Below, piece after piece: positions 11,500 to 21,840 of a DNA stretch of 64,000 bases; position 1 is the first letter of the stretch; each line of letters begins with the position of its first letter. The position numbers and the translations under genes are program-made. The notes under the pieces are model-generated. The model saw nothing but the letters and a program-made list of their open reading frames with translations, did not search any database and had not been told where the DNA came from. Source of the DNA: Nematopogon swammerdamellus (taxonomy: Eukaryota; Arthropoda; Insecta; Lepidoptera; Adelidae). Where the stretch lies: the NCBI GenBank assembly GCA_946902875.1, contig OX336345.1, positions 3,689,395 to 3,753,394 of the forward strand, read 5' to 3'.

Positions 11500-11640
11500 T
11501 CTTCAACAACACATATTCTGTGAATATTTCAACCGGCTACCTGTTAAGGTTTGAAAGACACAGCCCTAGGACGGACGGACACGGATGGACGGACAGACAG
11601 ATAGACAGACAGACTTCCGTATGGATACGGAACCCTAAGA
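11500..11640 (-). mobile_element. Repeat E 5' part, right of a direct-repeat pair
   Basis: Starts AACAACACATATTCTGTGAA, then CCGGCTACCTGTTAAGG, GTTTGAAAGACACAGCCC, an (ACAG)n stretch and GGATACGGAACCCTAA. It matches 10735-10912 closely in the same orientation. Confidence 0.75.
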
Positions 11641-12115
11641 TTGTGTAAACGACTGGAGCCGCGTCGCGTTGATAAATCCGAGACGTGCTCGCGGACGCCG
11701 CGCGCCGCCGGTAGCAGCGATCTTCGTCCTAAATTATCCAAACAGAACGTTGTATCTGTGCGTTGGGCGTATAAACACGAGTGGTTATTCTTCACATTTT
11801 AGGGATTTTCAATATATTTCATTGGCATCACTAAATTTTATATGGCAAGGAGATTATCCTAGGTAGGTCGAAAACTTCATGAGTAAAATTAAAAATTCCT
11901 TTCCAAACCTACCTCCATATTATTTTTCATTCGCAATTGTTCTGCCTGACTTCCAACAACCAACCAGTGACAAAAAGAAAGTTCATCATCTTTATTTATC
12001 GGAGCAAGAACATTAAAAGGACATTCCATTCAAGGAAGGGTCGACCCTGGATACCACCGAAAACCGTAAGCAGGAAATACCGACGGAATCACTCCTGAAT
12101 CAATCCTTTTATAGA
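11641..12115. other. No gene or recognised repeat seen
   Basis: A short GC-rich part (11660-11730) precedes AT-rich sequence. No supported feature. Confidence 0.4.
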
Positions 12116-12204
12116 GAACCGTGTGGGGTCGGTACTTAAAAAGAATAGCCCCACTGCATCTCTCCCCGTCGCATGTCGTAAAAGTCGACTAAGGGATAAG
12201 AAAA
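12116..12204 (+). mobile_element. C-head fragment joined to SINE-B
   Basis: ACCGTGTGGGGTCGGTACTT, AAAGAATAGCCCCACTGC, CTCTCCCCGTCGCATGTCGT and GACTAAGGGATAAG form the head of the C group (see 34985-35300). Here the head stops after GGGATAAG and a full SINE-B begins 6 bp later. Confidence 0.75.
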
Positions 12205-12209
12205 TTCGT

Positions 12210-12595
12210 CAGCCTCGGTAGCTCAGTGGCGCGGTTGGTTAGTCAACTGTTATTTATTAAGCAACGCTGAGCGCGGTCAGTGATTGGATGGGTGACCGCT
12301 CGACCGTTGGAGGCTGACCGTGGTTCGGATTCCACGTTAAACTGTAGGTCCCTTCCCTTCTTACCTTACTAGGTGGTAGGGTTTATCCCGGCCGGGTTGG
12401 TACCACCGCACTGAACGAAACGTCGGTCGAAACGGCTATGTAAATAGTTCGTGTTTTCCGTCCAGTTTAGTGTAGCCGACATGAAATGAAGGGAAGCACT
12501 GACATGGCACCTAGTTCACCCTGTGTTATGGGCTGACATCACGGATGTTGTAGGTGTTGTAGCCAACCGTGTCAGGTTCCATAAAAAAAAAAAAA
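12210..12595 (+). mobile_element. SINE-B, full-length copy with tRNA/5S-rRNA-like head
   Basis: The element starts CAGCCTCGGTAGCTCAGTGG (tRNA A-box-like), then at 12259-12298 carries AAGCAACGCTGAGCGCGGTC followed by GATTGGATGGGTGACCG, matching the internal control region of animal 5S rRNA genes (box A, intermediate element, box C). A B-box-like GGTTCGGATTCC follows. The shared core begins CTGTAGGTCCCTTCCC at 12342, and the 3' module ends GTGTCAGGTTCCATAAAAAA. No coding potential. Copies with this head are also at 27131, 34353 and 60795. Confidence 0.85.
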
Positions 12596-12899
12596 AATCA
12601 CGCCCATGGAACTAAGGTCAGAAATCCGACAGAAGTTCGACATGCGACCTCATAACCCCCTCCTCGCCTCCACGGTATCTCAATCGCCTCAGTTTGATTA
12701 AGTCGTCTTATTTTTGTGGCCGAAACGCTTTATCTTAATGCGTTAATTAATATGTGGTCCGGCTTGACGCGTACTTAAACTCAGGACACACCCCACGGAT
12801 GCTGGAGAGAGCGTGTCGCGAAGGTGCTGAGCGATGGCCATCTCTAACAAAATGCCTACATTATTGTGGTATATTACATTCGATTTGCTTATTTCAGCA
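12596..12899. other. No gene or recognised repeat seen
   Basis: Unremarkable sequence between a SINE and a LINE remnant. Confidence 0.35.
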
Positions 12900-13090
12900 C
12901 GTATCATATCATATGTTTCCGTGCGGGCAATTACAAACTTCCTCCACAAAACTTCTTCGAAATGCCCACTTTTTTCGTTCCGTACTTCAAAGAGGTACCT
13001 CGTTAGGAACGATTTTGATAAGCGATGTGTTCTCAAAAGCCCAATATCAAGAACAAAAGGGTGCTGAGTCTCTCTGCGGTTAGTGTTACG
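12900..13090 (-). pseudogene. CR1/jockey-like LINE C-terminal remnant
   Basis: Minus-strand translation contains VLDIGLLRTHRLSKSFLTRY and VRNEKSGHFEEVLW. The motif SSDIGLLRTHWFYKSFL occurs in the fragment at 20.2 kb, so both descend from one LINE family whose C-terminus normally reads RVWNCLPASVFPE. Here the frame after KSFL has changed. Confidence 0.55.
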
Positions 13091-14554
13091 GGGATAAATC
13101 TCCAATATAATATCCAAACCCGAATCAAAACTTCAATCCCGCAAGCCTGCACTTCTGAGGTCATCAATCCCGCGGAACCGCAGCATATGCGGAATTAAAA
13201 ACTATCACACTCATACAATACTTTTTTTCAGTTGATGAGAAATTTAAGTACAATGCAATAAAAGAAAACCAAATTTAAAATAAAAGTAGCATTTATTAAT
13301 AATACAAATTTATGATTTTAGGGATTGAATTCCCTATTTGTAGTACACGATCAAAACAAGTGTTTGTAGGTATAGGAACTTCTTTCTCTCAACAGTTTTC
13401 TTCCGCATATTCTAAATGGCAGGCGATTGAAATCCTTTTATAGAGAACCAGTCAGGTGATTCATCAATCAAGTACTTAGCATTGCAGCGTCCCTCCAAGT
13501 GTCCCGCGGGCCGGGCGGGGCAACTCGATACTAAAATTGTCGAGAATTATGTACTTAAGGTTATATGGAGTCTTCCTGAGCTGACGATGAATATTTTATC
13601 CGAAGATTCCGCGATTATTTCTCGCTTAGTGTCGTCCGGTCGCGTGCGATCCATCACGACGTCAAACGATGCGGTGGCGGCGGAGGCGGCAGCGGGAGCT
13701 CCAAAAAAAGAGGGAGGAGATATTAGGACAGTGACGGATGTAACAGGAATCAATATACACGGAGGAACCGCGACCGCGACAGAGAAAACCAATTAGATAT
13801 CGAGCAGCGGAGATTAGTTGATTGATGAACAAATTACCACGAACAAGGGATCTAAAGGGAATAACGATGATGTTCTCTTTTTGCCCAACGCCACGGACTC
13901 GGTATCGATCGTTTACCAGTTAATTAAAACCGTTTCCGCAGAGCTGCCGGCCATTGCCCCGCAGAACTTATCGTAATCCACGCATCGGTGGCGTACTTAA
14001 TTGGAGCCTCTGAAAAGCGCTGTAATCTGCGCTAATGAAGTTGTAGCGATACCGGTCTGCAAACAAACGCATTACGACCCACAATGCGAATGTTCCGCAG
14101 GTAATCGCGTTATCGCTGCTGCACGGGCGGGCGTGGTGGAGAGCCGGGCAGCAGCAGTCAGCAGCGTACGATAGACTTGGAAGCCGTCTAATTATGCCCG
14201 ACATTTATGACTTCTGTTACGACTTTTCACGTGGAGCCAATCACGGTTTTATGGCGTGCACACTTAAGAATTTAATTAGTTAATCTTGCGTCAAACACCT
14301 TCGCGAGATATAATAATGGAAGATATGGCGAGCCTCACGCTGAGCGGCGGACCGCCGCGAGTCGACCCGATTCTTCGTTTTCATGCGGCATAATGGGCCC
14401 GTGGGTTTGCGGCAATTTATTCCATTACATATGTTAATGTCGTTATAAAAACGTTGTTTATTGAATTGCCTAATCATAATTTCAACGTATTCTCGTTCGC
14501 TATTAGTCAAAGTGTATTCGTCATGATGCGCGATGTTCACAATACAATTTTAAC
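13091..14554. other. Repeat-poor stretch, no gene supported
   Basis: AT-rich at 13200-13480, then alternating CpG-rich and AT-rich parts. Frames at 13482-13796 and 13968-14204 have no recognisable domain or homopeptide pattern. Possible conserved non-coding DNA; not testable here. Confidence 0.4.
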
Positions 14555-15297
14555 ATGACATGCAGTGGCGGTTCCCCAGGTGAAGCAAGTGAAGCACCGC
14601 CTCACTTAATTATCTTGAAAGTAAAGAAAAAAAAAAAACATTTCAAAATATCAAGAAAGAAAACTTAAAAAAGTCAAGTATATCCGATCCGAACTGATCA
14701 CAATATTAGCGCGGCGGCGCGGAGGAGGCGGACGGAGGCGGCTGGTGCGACGCGCGCGACGAAATACGTTAAAGATGTGTTAGTGCATCAACACCACCAA
14801 CACAGCACGCACACACACACAGACGTGACGTGTGACGTGTCACGTACGGCATGGCATATGGTGACTCACCCCGGTCCGGTGCGGCGACGAATCGCTTATT
14901 TTGATATCGCTTCACCAAGCGTAAAGACAACAGGTTGACCTTGGAGGCTTTGGATGTAGGGAGCAGCTGAGGCTCTGATAAATGGCGCCGGACGAGACAT
15001 CTATATCCAATTAAAAGAATGCAGAGCAAGATGGGGCGATTCACGTTTTCCATAAGTCGGTTTGTTTTACCTCCGTGATTAAGATGGCGAAATTCGCACT
15101 AGTTACGGTAAGTTTCATAGCTCAATTCTCAATTCTCAATTCATATGCTTCGCTTTTCAATCTAGTGACGTTGGTTCGAATCTCACTTTTGCGAATTCTT
15201 TTTTTTTTGTTTTTAGGGTTCCGTATCCGGTACGGGACCCTATTACTAAGCCTACGCCGTCTGTCTGTCTGTCTGTCTGTCCGTCCGTCCGTCTGTC

Positions 15298-15595
15298 TTT
15301 TTTTTTATGTAATCCGGTATGGGTGGCTGAGCCGGAGGGGCCAAAGCGCATGCTCCGACCAGCCAATATCACCTCCGAGAAGGTAGGTGCCATACCGGAG
15401 ACTTCCCTGGATTGCTGGCTATACTAGACTAGAGGAGAACACAGCCGAGGCTGCTATGCGGCAGCAGCAGGTGTAGGTATGCATACACGTAAATTTTTTC
15501 GTCAGAAAAAAACTCATTGTTACACGCCGACCGGATTCGAACCTCGCACCTCTCGCATTTGAAGCCAATGCCCAAACCACTCGGCCACCCGCCGC
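15298..15595 (-). mobile_element. SINE-A with internal deletion
   Basis: Minus-strand SINE-A: the A-rich end shows as TTTTTTTTTATGTAATCC and the head ends CCACTCGGCCACCCGCCGC. About 90 bp of the shared core is missing between GCTATGCGG and CAGCAGCAGGTG. It landed in the (GTCT/GTCC)n tract of repeat E. Confidence 0.85.
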
Positions 15596-15745
15596 TTGTC
15601 TGTCCGTCCGTCTGTCCGAGGCCTGTATCTCTTGAACCGTAATTTGGTAGCCCGTTGAAATGTTCACAGAAAATGTGTTATTATGGCCGATATAACAAAA
15701 AATAATGAAAATAAGAAAAAGTAAAAAACTCACGGGGGTTCCCAT

Positions 15746-15803
15746 AGATGGCGCGCGCGCATACACTTTTTGGTTTCAAAAAGTGTATGCGCGCGCGCCA
15801 TCT
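15746..15803. repeat. Perfect 27-bp-arm inverted repeat
   Basis: Arm AGATGGCGCGCGCGCATACA plus CTTTTTG and its exact reverse complement are separated by 4 bp. The equivalent part of the repeat E copy at 37.4 kb has only one arm. Confidence 0.85.
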
Positions 15804-15853
15804 ACCAAATAGATGATGAATCATTTTCTAATCGTGACTAACTAATATGAAGT

Positions 15854-15896
15854 ATTTCATAACACGCCATCTAGATGGCGTGGCGTGTTATGAAAT
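15854..15896. repeat. Short palindrome in repeat E
   Basis: TTTCATAACACGCCA and TGGCGTGTTATGAAA surround a CTAGATGGCG centre. The 37.5-kb copy has related CATAACACGCCATCG but no full palindrome. Confidence 0.75.
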
Positions 15897-16095
15897 TCAT
15901 CTAGTGGCGCTAGCCGTGACATGGCGATACGGTACCCTCGGTGCGCGATTCGATAGTAGTTTTTGGTTAAGTATTGTTAGGGCCAAAAAAAATTAGGTTT
16001 AGGTTTTTCAATTTATCATAAAGTAATAGCAATGTAGGTGGATTTTTTAGTCGCCTCACTAAGATTTATAGGTCAAAGCCGCCACTGATGACATG

Positions 16096-16400
16096 CCAAA
16101 AAACCTATATTAATTTCTTTTACGTTCAGTTTTCGCTACTATTGGCCTTGTGTGATCGTCTGGAACATTTCGTTGCCGTAGTGGCTACAATTCCAAGCTA
16201 AATTTCATATTTAACTCAAACATACATCAGAAATAAGCACACAGAACAGTTGAGTCGCCCTCTGGGATACGAAGAATAGCCTTGTCCCAGGTTAAATCTG
16301 AATTTAAATACAATTTAACTATCTTACCGAATAGAAGGGGATCAGTCTTATATTCGGTATTCAATTAGAACGTCCGTATTCGTGAGGTTTGGGGCCCAAG
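16096..16400. other. No gene or recognised repeat seen
   Basis: Flank of the hAT-like insertion, nothing identifiable. Confidence 0.35.
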
Positions 16401-16560
16401 GCCTTAGATAGAATAGAATAGAATAGAAACTCTTTATTGCACACAAATTGAAGGAAGAACAGTAAACGACAGGAAACAAGAAATACAGGAGTGCGCAAAG
16501 GCGGACTTATCACTACAAGTGATTTCTTCTAGTCAACCTTTGGGTGATGAGGAATAAAAT
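16401..16560 (-). mobile_element. LINE 3' tail with (AGAAT)n end
   Basis: AGATAGAATAGAATAGAATA, ACTCTTTATTGCACACAAAT, GCGGACTTATCACTACAAG and AGTCAACCTTTGGGTGATG are the reverse complement of the tail at 44.99-45.2 kb (CCAAAGGTTGACTGTAAG, TAAGTCCGCCTTTG, CAATAAAGCATTTTCTATTC). The tail ends in a simple repeat with an AATAAA-like signal, as in CR1/L2-like LINEs. Confidence 0.7.
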
Positions 16561-17154
16561 ACAGAGAAAGAAACCTTCCTTGAAACGTTTCATATCGAAA
16601 CAAATCTGAATGTCCTTCGTCACATTACTATTAGCATTACACAAAAGGCGCGCATTGCCCTCTGACTGAAGTTATCGAAGTTTCAATCTGCATGGAAATT
16701 AACGTATTAAATAAATTACATTATTCCAACCGAACACTCATTCAGTAATTAACTGCACTCATCAAACCACGACCGCCGGCGCCGCAGCTCCCTACGTTGC
16801 GTTCTGATCTGAAGGCCTCATCAAGCAGTTTACTTTATTCTGTTGCTCACAGTAGTCCTTTTATTGACCCCCGACGAAAGCTTAAACATTTTTAAAGTGT
16901 GACAATATGGCGCCCTACGTCCGCCATTTTTAATTTATGGAAAAATGTTGTACCCTAGGACAAGGGGACCATAATAACGAATCGATTGACACCACAATCA
17001 TCAAAATCGAATGAGTAGTTTAGCAGTTACGGTGGAACATACATACAAACACCACCCATAGACTGCTAACCACATTATCCTTCCTTTTTGGCTCTGCCAT
17101 AGTCGGGTAAAAAGCTTGAAATATAAGTTCAATTACAAATTAAAAAAAAAACGA
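16561..17154. other. No gene or recognised repeat seen
   Basis: Mixed sequence. CATAGTCGGGTAAAAAGC near 17100 may be another repeat end, but I cannot place it. Confidence 0.35.
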
Positions 17155-17155
17155 C

Positions 17156-17664
17156 ACATGAAAACCCTCAAAAAGTAAAAAACAAATATTTCCGCTTAGT
17201 TAAAAGACGTTGGGGGACCGCTAAGTAAAAACATTTTACTCGCTAATATTTTTAAGTTTACTGTGTTATTAATTATATTCATTTTTAAGTTTCCGGATTG
17301 TTGTTTATTGTTGTTGTTTATTGTTTATTAAGCTCATTAGACAGCATGACTGTACTCGAATTTGTCACATAAGTCGACGTTTCGCACGCTACGTCACGGG
17401 CTTCTTTAGGAACTGCGGGAGTTCCTGGAGTCGACGTCTGGTGTCCGTTGTACCAGACGTCAAACTCGGACTTCTTCAGAAACTCCCGCAGTTCCTGAAG
17501 AATCCCGTGACGTAGCGGGCGAAACGTCGACATATGTAAGTCTTTAAACCTATAGGTACTGTTAATCCGGAAACTTAAAAATGAATATAAATTTAACTCG
17601 GTCCCCCGACACCTTTAAACTAAGCGGAAATTATAATTTTTTACTTTTTGAGGATTTTCGATGC
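17156..17664. mobile_element. Long-TIR foldback element
   Basis: Outer arms pair AAAACCCTCAAAAAGTAAAA and TTTCCGCTTAGTTAAAAG with their inverted counterparts at 17590-17662. The middle arms pair TTTTTAAGTTTCCGGATT (17283) with AATCCGGAAACTTAAAAA (17564). The core arms hold GACGTTTCGCACGCTACGTC and its inverse GACGTAGCGGGCGAAACGTC. The unit is about 510 bp. The core CGAAACGTCGAC is shared with the foldback at 63.4 kb. Confidence 0.75.
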
Positions 17665-17869
17665 ATCGGGGGTTTATAAAATGTTTAATTTAACTTTTTA
17701 CACATCCACACACATATTTAATTTATTTTACACGAACGGATCGGCCGACGGAGTTCTTGCGCGGACGAGGGGAACGCGAGGTTGCTTGCAAATGAGTGCT
17801 GGAGTGAGCGCCAGCGCACGCCGCCGTCCGAGCGGGACAGACGCATTGTGGCCAACGACGTCGACGTCT

Positions 17870-18002
17870 GTGGCCGTATTCTCTAACTTCCTACCGTCAA
17901 CGTCGGTGACGCTGGCTAGTTATGTCTCTGTTTAGTTCATATAATTAGACAGAGACATAACTAGTCAGCCTCACCGACGTTGACGTTAGAGAATACGGCC
18001 AC
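17870..18002. mobile_element. Foldback element, arms about 60 bp
   Basis: GTGGCCGTATTCTCTAAC and CAACGTCGGTGACGCTGGCT are repeated inverted at 17947-18002. The right arm lacks 8 bp (GTAGGAAG on the complementary strand). Confidence 0.75.
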
Positions 18003-18720
18003 TGGTGAAGAGAGATGGGTGTCGCTTCCGGCACGAGAGAACGCACCATGCCGTATTATGCTTTGTCTTCCAGTCCGTTGCGTTCCAGCGCATAAGTCCA
18101 ATGCAACGCACCGGTCGGCGTAAAGCCGTTGTACACGACGACATGAACTCCCGAAGCTTACGGTTCTTGAATTTTACAAAGAACTATCTCCTGTATACTG
18201 ACGAGACACCACAACTACACGCGTAGGCTAGTCCATTACAGCGGGCTCCCAATTATCATAAACGATATGTTTGCGTCCGATTATTTCGGACGGCCCGTGG
18301 CTGCGTTCCATTCTAATTATCGGTTACAATTTCTCCGTCGATCCTAATCGCAACGGTGAAATTAAAAACACAATTTAATTTATTGTTCCGTGCACGTAAA
18401 TAGTCCCCTAATAAAAATTGTAGCCAGTTGAGGAGTCACTCTAGAAAGCGTTCCGTCAGCCTCCGGCGTTTGAGCTCTATTTTTTATTGCAGCGTATTCT
18501 AATGTGAGATATCAGCATATGAATGTTATATTTTTATACGAGCTATTGATGTCGGACGTACGACACGGCATACCACTCGAGGGCAATGGCTCGTTATACT
18601 TTTAAATAAACATACTTACCTCTATAGCTAGGGTGGGGAAAAATTTACCAAATTTTACTAGATTTCTTGTCGATCGGTATTCTCCTAGAAGTATCGAATG
18701 GTGACCAAACGACAAGTTTC
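18003..18720. other. No gene supported; a CpG-rich then AT-rich stretch
   Basis: Frames here lack domains. TCTATAGCTAGGGTGGGGAA near 18622 resembles an element end but has no clear partner. Confidence 0.35.
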
Positions 18721-18786
18721 GTGTCGCTGACGTCAAATTTGAGCTTACATGGATGCATGTTAGCTCAAATATGACGTCACCGACAC
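18721..18786. repeat. 31-bp-arm inverted repeat
   Basis: GTGTCGCTGACGTCAAATTT plus GAGCTTACATG is mirrored by CATGTTAGCTC and AAATATGACGTCACCGACAC after a 4-bp loop. Three mismatches. Confidence 0.75.
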
Positions 18787-19675
18787 CTTGCATCCTTGTA
18801 CCATGTAAGTAAGACGTAATTCCACGTCCAAAAAATAGTTGTTGACAATTTCCTGTTGTCAGATTCAAACATTAGGTAAGGGCTGGCGAGGAAACCACCA
18901 AAATGTCTTAAACTGAATGTCCTTCCTCCCTTTGTTTCCCGTGGTCTTACTGCAGAGTCCTGGCGGCCCTGGTAGAAGTTCTACCGTAGAACCAAGGGCT
19001 ATGTTTTTTGTCCGTATCATGAGGCCTACTGGTAAGTAGGCCTCTTCATCCCATCGAATCGGGCAACAATTTTGTGTAGTACGAATCGTCCTTTAAGAAT
19101 AATTCCTTGGTGTATATCTAGCAGGAAAGGAGGTAGGAGAAGCTTTTAAAGAAATTACCGATTGGAACATAGACGGAAAGCTTATCCGGCAGAGGACATC
19201 ACTAGCCGCGGCCCGTCCGTCCGCCTTCTCCGCGGCTCACATCGCGCTGATCAAGTTATCTCCTAATCTGAGCGCCGAGATGCGGCCGATATCTCCGACT
19301 ATCATCTCGCCTCGCTGCCGAGGTGTCTAGATATTGGGAGCGTAAGCAATTTGTCCGCTTTCGATGTCCGAGTGCGAGTGTTTGTAGACGGTATGCCGAC
19401 TATTCTCGGAGATGTTATCGGGGCACCGCGGGACAACATGCCCGATGTCGTGTCCCGTATAGTTTCGGCGTGTTCGCGCGCCGGCCGCGTACGCTGCATG
19501 ATAAATCTTCGCGCTTTATTGTCTATGGAAAGTTCAAGGTTGCTCCGGGCCCGGACCGCCGCCGCCAGTTGGAAAGATTGATGGCAGGAATGGACGTATA
19601 TCTGGTCGTCGACAGCGGAATGTTAGCTTTTAGAGTGACTCACTAACTGGACAACTTTGATAACTCAAATCATTA
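18787..19675. other. No gene supported
   Basis: 19190-19640 is CpG-rich with overlapping open frames on three frames (up to 107 codons), none with a recognisable motif or consistent codon pattern. I treat these as chance frames in GC-rich DNA. Confidence 0.4.
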
Positions 19676-19905
19676 CATATGCATTACATTACATATCACA
19701 CACGCTATATACCGACAATCGGGATAAGCAGAGTAATAGGTGTTGTGCTACAAGTACTCTTGTAAATTACAGCTCAACACTGACCACCACGTTTAGCAAA
19801 GTATTCGGACAAGATAACTACATCAAGCAGCAATTACGGCATGAAGACCCACTTGCTGCATGACTCGGTGGAAGAACCGTTCCAAGGTTAGAAGTGGCTA
19901 GCTAG
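19676..19905 (-). mobile_element. LINE 3' end, D group (probably RTE)
   Basis: ACACACGCTATATACCGACA, ATCGGGATAAGCAGAGTAAT, GGTGTTGTGCT, GACCACCACGTTTAGCAAAG, CTGCATGACTCGGTGG. The left side begins with TTACATTACATA, equivalent to the (TATG)n 3' tail of the minus strand. Related to 24.4, 32.35 and 34.3-34.9 kb. Confidence 0.65.
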
Positions 19906-20103
19906 CTATATTTAAAGTGTATGACAGAAGAATAAAAGATCATGATATATTAAAAGACTTCTAAATATAAATGTAAGCTATTATAAACAAACAACGTAGT
20001 AACGTAGGTATCTTACGTACATAGTTACAAGTTCTGGCCCATTGGATGTCGACTTGTACATATAACACGTCATTAGCATTACTCTCTTGGATGGAACTAC
20101 CTT

Positions 20104-20450
20104 TTTTATGTAAACCAAAATGGGTGGCTGTGCCGAGATATCAACGGTGCAGTGGACAGAGCCAAAAGCACCTGTCCTCGCGAAACCACGCTCAGTTAGA
20201 TGTCATGCCAGCAGATTTGCGGACTGTTGTTAGACTGTCTAGTCTGTTAATACGACGTTTGAAGACACTCAGGTTAAAGTATTCGGGAAACACACTCGCC
20301 GGAAGACAGTTCCACACCCTAGCGGTGAGGCAAAGAAACGATTTATAGAACCAATGTGTTCTCAATAGCCCAATGTCGGAAGAGATAAATTGGTACAACT
20401 TGCTCTGCTTATAAGTAGATATGAAATCTGCAGATTTACGATCCACGTCG
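20104..20450 (-). pseudogene. CR1/jockey-like LINE C-terminus and 3' end
   Basis: Minus-strand frame 20192-20446 encodes SSDIGLLRTHWFYKSFL, then TARVWNCLPASVFPEYFNLS and VFKRRINRL, the conserved C-terminal end of CR1/jockey-type reverse-transcriptase proteins (W-N-x-LP-x-x-VFP). It then enters the 3' UTR, ending with a TTTTTTATGTAAACC (minus-strand A-rich) tail at 20104. The polymerase domain is missing. 47300-47480 carries the same 3' end in the opposite orientation. Confidence 0.8.
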
Positions 20451-20946
20451 TATATTTAAAATCGATACCTGCCTAGGAAATTGCGCTTATTAGATCCATG
20501 AAAATATAACTAGCTAGAGCGTGAGGTGAGTCGCGGGTGATGTCATCGCGTTGCGTGTCCCGAGCCCATTACTTTTTGTTTTATTCGAGAGATGGCAGTG
20601 GAAATTGTTTCTTCGGCCTCTTAATATTCATCGATCCCGTCTTACGATTTGTTTAGGTGGCGCGGCGTAGGCGCCCGTGCACCTCGTCACCTCCGATATA
20701 CTTAAATTTTAATACACGACCGCGGACCGGTTCCCGAGGCACTTGATGCAGTCTCGTGACTGGTAGAGTTACAACTCTGGAGACCCACCGGGAATTCCTA
20801 ATTGCGAAAAGAGTGCTTGATTTCTGTTCGCTGTTCTCATATTTAATACCTATATCATGCGTGAATCGTGGAAACGAGTGAAATGGATAGATAAAGCATT
20901 GTCTCACCGCGCATAAAGATCGAGACGAAGATTCCTTCATAAATGT
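20451..20946. other. No gene or recognised repeat seen
   Basis: CpG-containing unique-looking sequence. Confidence 0.35.
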
Positions 20947-21041
20947 AGCACTGACATGGCAGCTAGTTCACCCGGTGTTATTGGCTGACATCACGGATGT
21001 TTTAGGTGATGTAGCCAACTGTCTCAGTTCCATAAAAAAAA
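20947..21041 (+). mobile_element. SINE-B 3' tail fragment
   Basis: AGCACTGACATGGCAGCTAG, ACATCACGGATGTT, GATGTAGCCAACTG and CCATAAAAAAAA. Only the last 95 bp. Confidence 0.85.
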
Positions 21042-21089
21042 TAATGAGAGGGACTCTCACGATGAAGTAATTCAACCTCCGTACGTATG

Positions 21090-21840
21090 CCAAGGACACT
21101 CCACATTTGTAGAAGATGGCTTTCGGCAGCCTTTGTAACTGAACATGCCAAGATTCTTTGCGCAGGGATCCAAGATGTCTTGATATTTCCGTTGCACTTC
21201 TAGCAACACCTCAAACCGAACAACCTTGTATATAAACATGGCGACAACATCAAAGCGTTTTTCCTGACAGTTGCCCGATATAGCCGTCGAGGGTGGCTTT
21301 CGATAGCGTTTGTAACTGAACGTGCCAGGATCCTTTGCAGGGATCCGAGATGTCTTGATACTTCCGTTGCACTTCTAGCAAGATCTCAAACCGAACGACC
21401 TTGTCAATAAACATGGCGACTACATCAAAGCGTTTTCCCTGACAGTTGCCCGATATTGCCGTCGAGGGTGCCTCCCGACAGCTTTTGTAACTGAACATGC
21501 CAGGATCCTTTGCAGGGACCCGAGATGTCTTGATATTTCCGTTGCACTTCTGGCAATATCTCAAATCGAACGACCTTGTACTCGTAAATAAACATGACGA
21601 CAACATCAAAGCGTTTTCCCTGACAGTTGCCCCATATAGCCGTCGAGGGTGGCTCCCGACAGCTATTGTAACTGAACATGCCAGGATCCTTTGCAGGGAC
21701 CCGAGATGTCTTGATATTTCCGTTGCACTTCTAGCAATACCTCAAACCGAACGACCTTGTGAACAAACATGGCGACAACATCAAAGTATTTTTCCTGACA
21801 GTTGCCCGATATAGCCGCCGAGGTGCAACATACAAAGAAA
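21090..21840. repeat. Tandem array, about 175-bp unit, 4+ copies
   Basis: The word CATGGCGACAACATCAAAGC (or CATGACGACAAC) ends a unit at about 21240, 21415, 21596 and 21771, spacings of 175, 181 and 175 bp; the 181-bp unit carries CTCGTA extra. Each unit also contains GATCCTTTGCAGGGA, GAGATGTCTTGATATTTCCG and CTGACAGTTGCCCGATAT. 175 is not a multiple of three, so the frames that run across it are incidental. Confidence 0.85.

Larger units (their letters stand above)
15213..15955 (+). mobile_element. Repeat E (GGGTTCCG type) inside the hAT-like element
   Basis: Begins AGGGTTCCGTATCCGGTACG, passes through a (GTCT)n stretch, and continues with CCGAGGCCTGTATCTCTTGA, the TTATTATGGCCGATATAAC module and CACGGGGGTTCCCATAGATG. 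It ends near ACCCTCGGTGCGCGATTCGA. It differs from the complete copy at 37.2 kb by a SINE insertion in the (GTCT)n tract and by two extra palindromes (15746-15803, 15854-15896). Confidence 0.8.
14563..16087. mobile_element. hAT-like element with perfect 8-bp target duplication
   Basis: The ends are CAGTGGCGGTTCCCC and, inverted, AAGCCGCCACTG. They are flanked by the identical 8-mer ATGACATG at 14555-14562 and 16088-16095. An 8-bp duplication with CAGNGGCGG-type ends is the signature of hAT-family elements. The 1,525-bp interval contains a GGGTTCCG-type repeat (about 15213-15955) which itself contains SINE-A (15298-15595). The 285-bp frame on the minus strand at 14769-15053 shows no transposase motif, so the element is non-autonomous. 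Confidence 0.8.
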
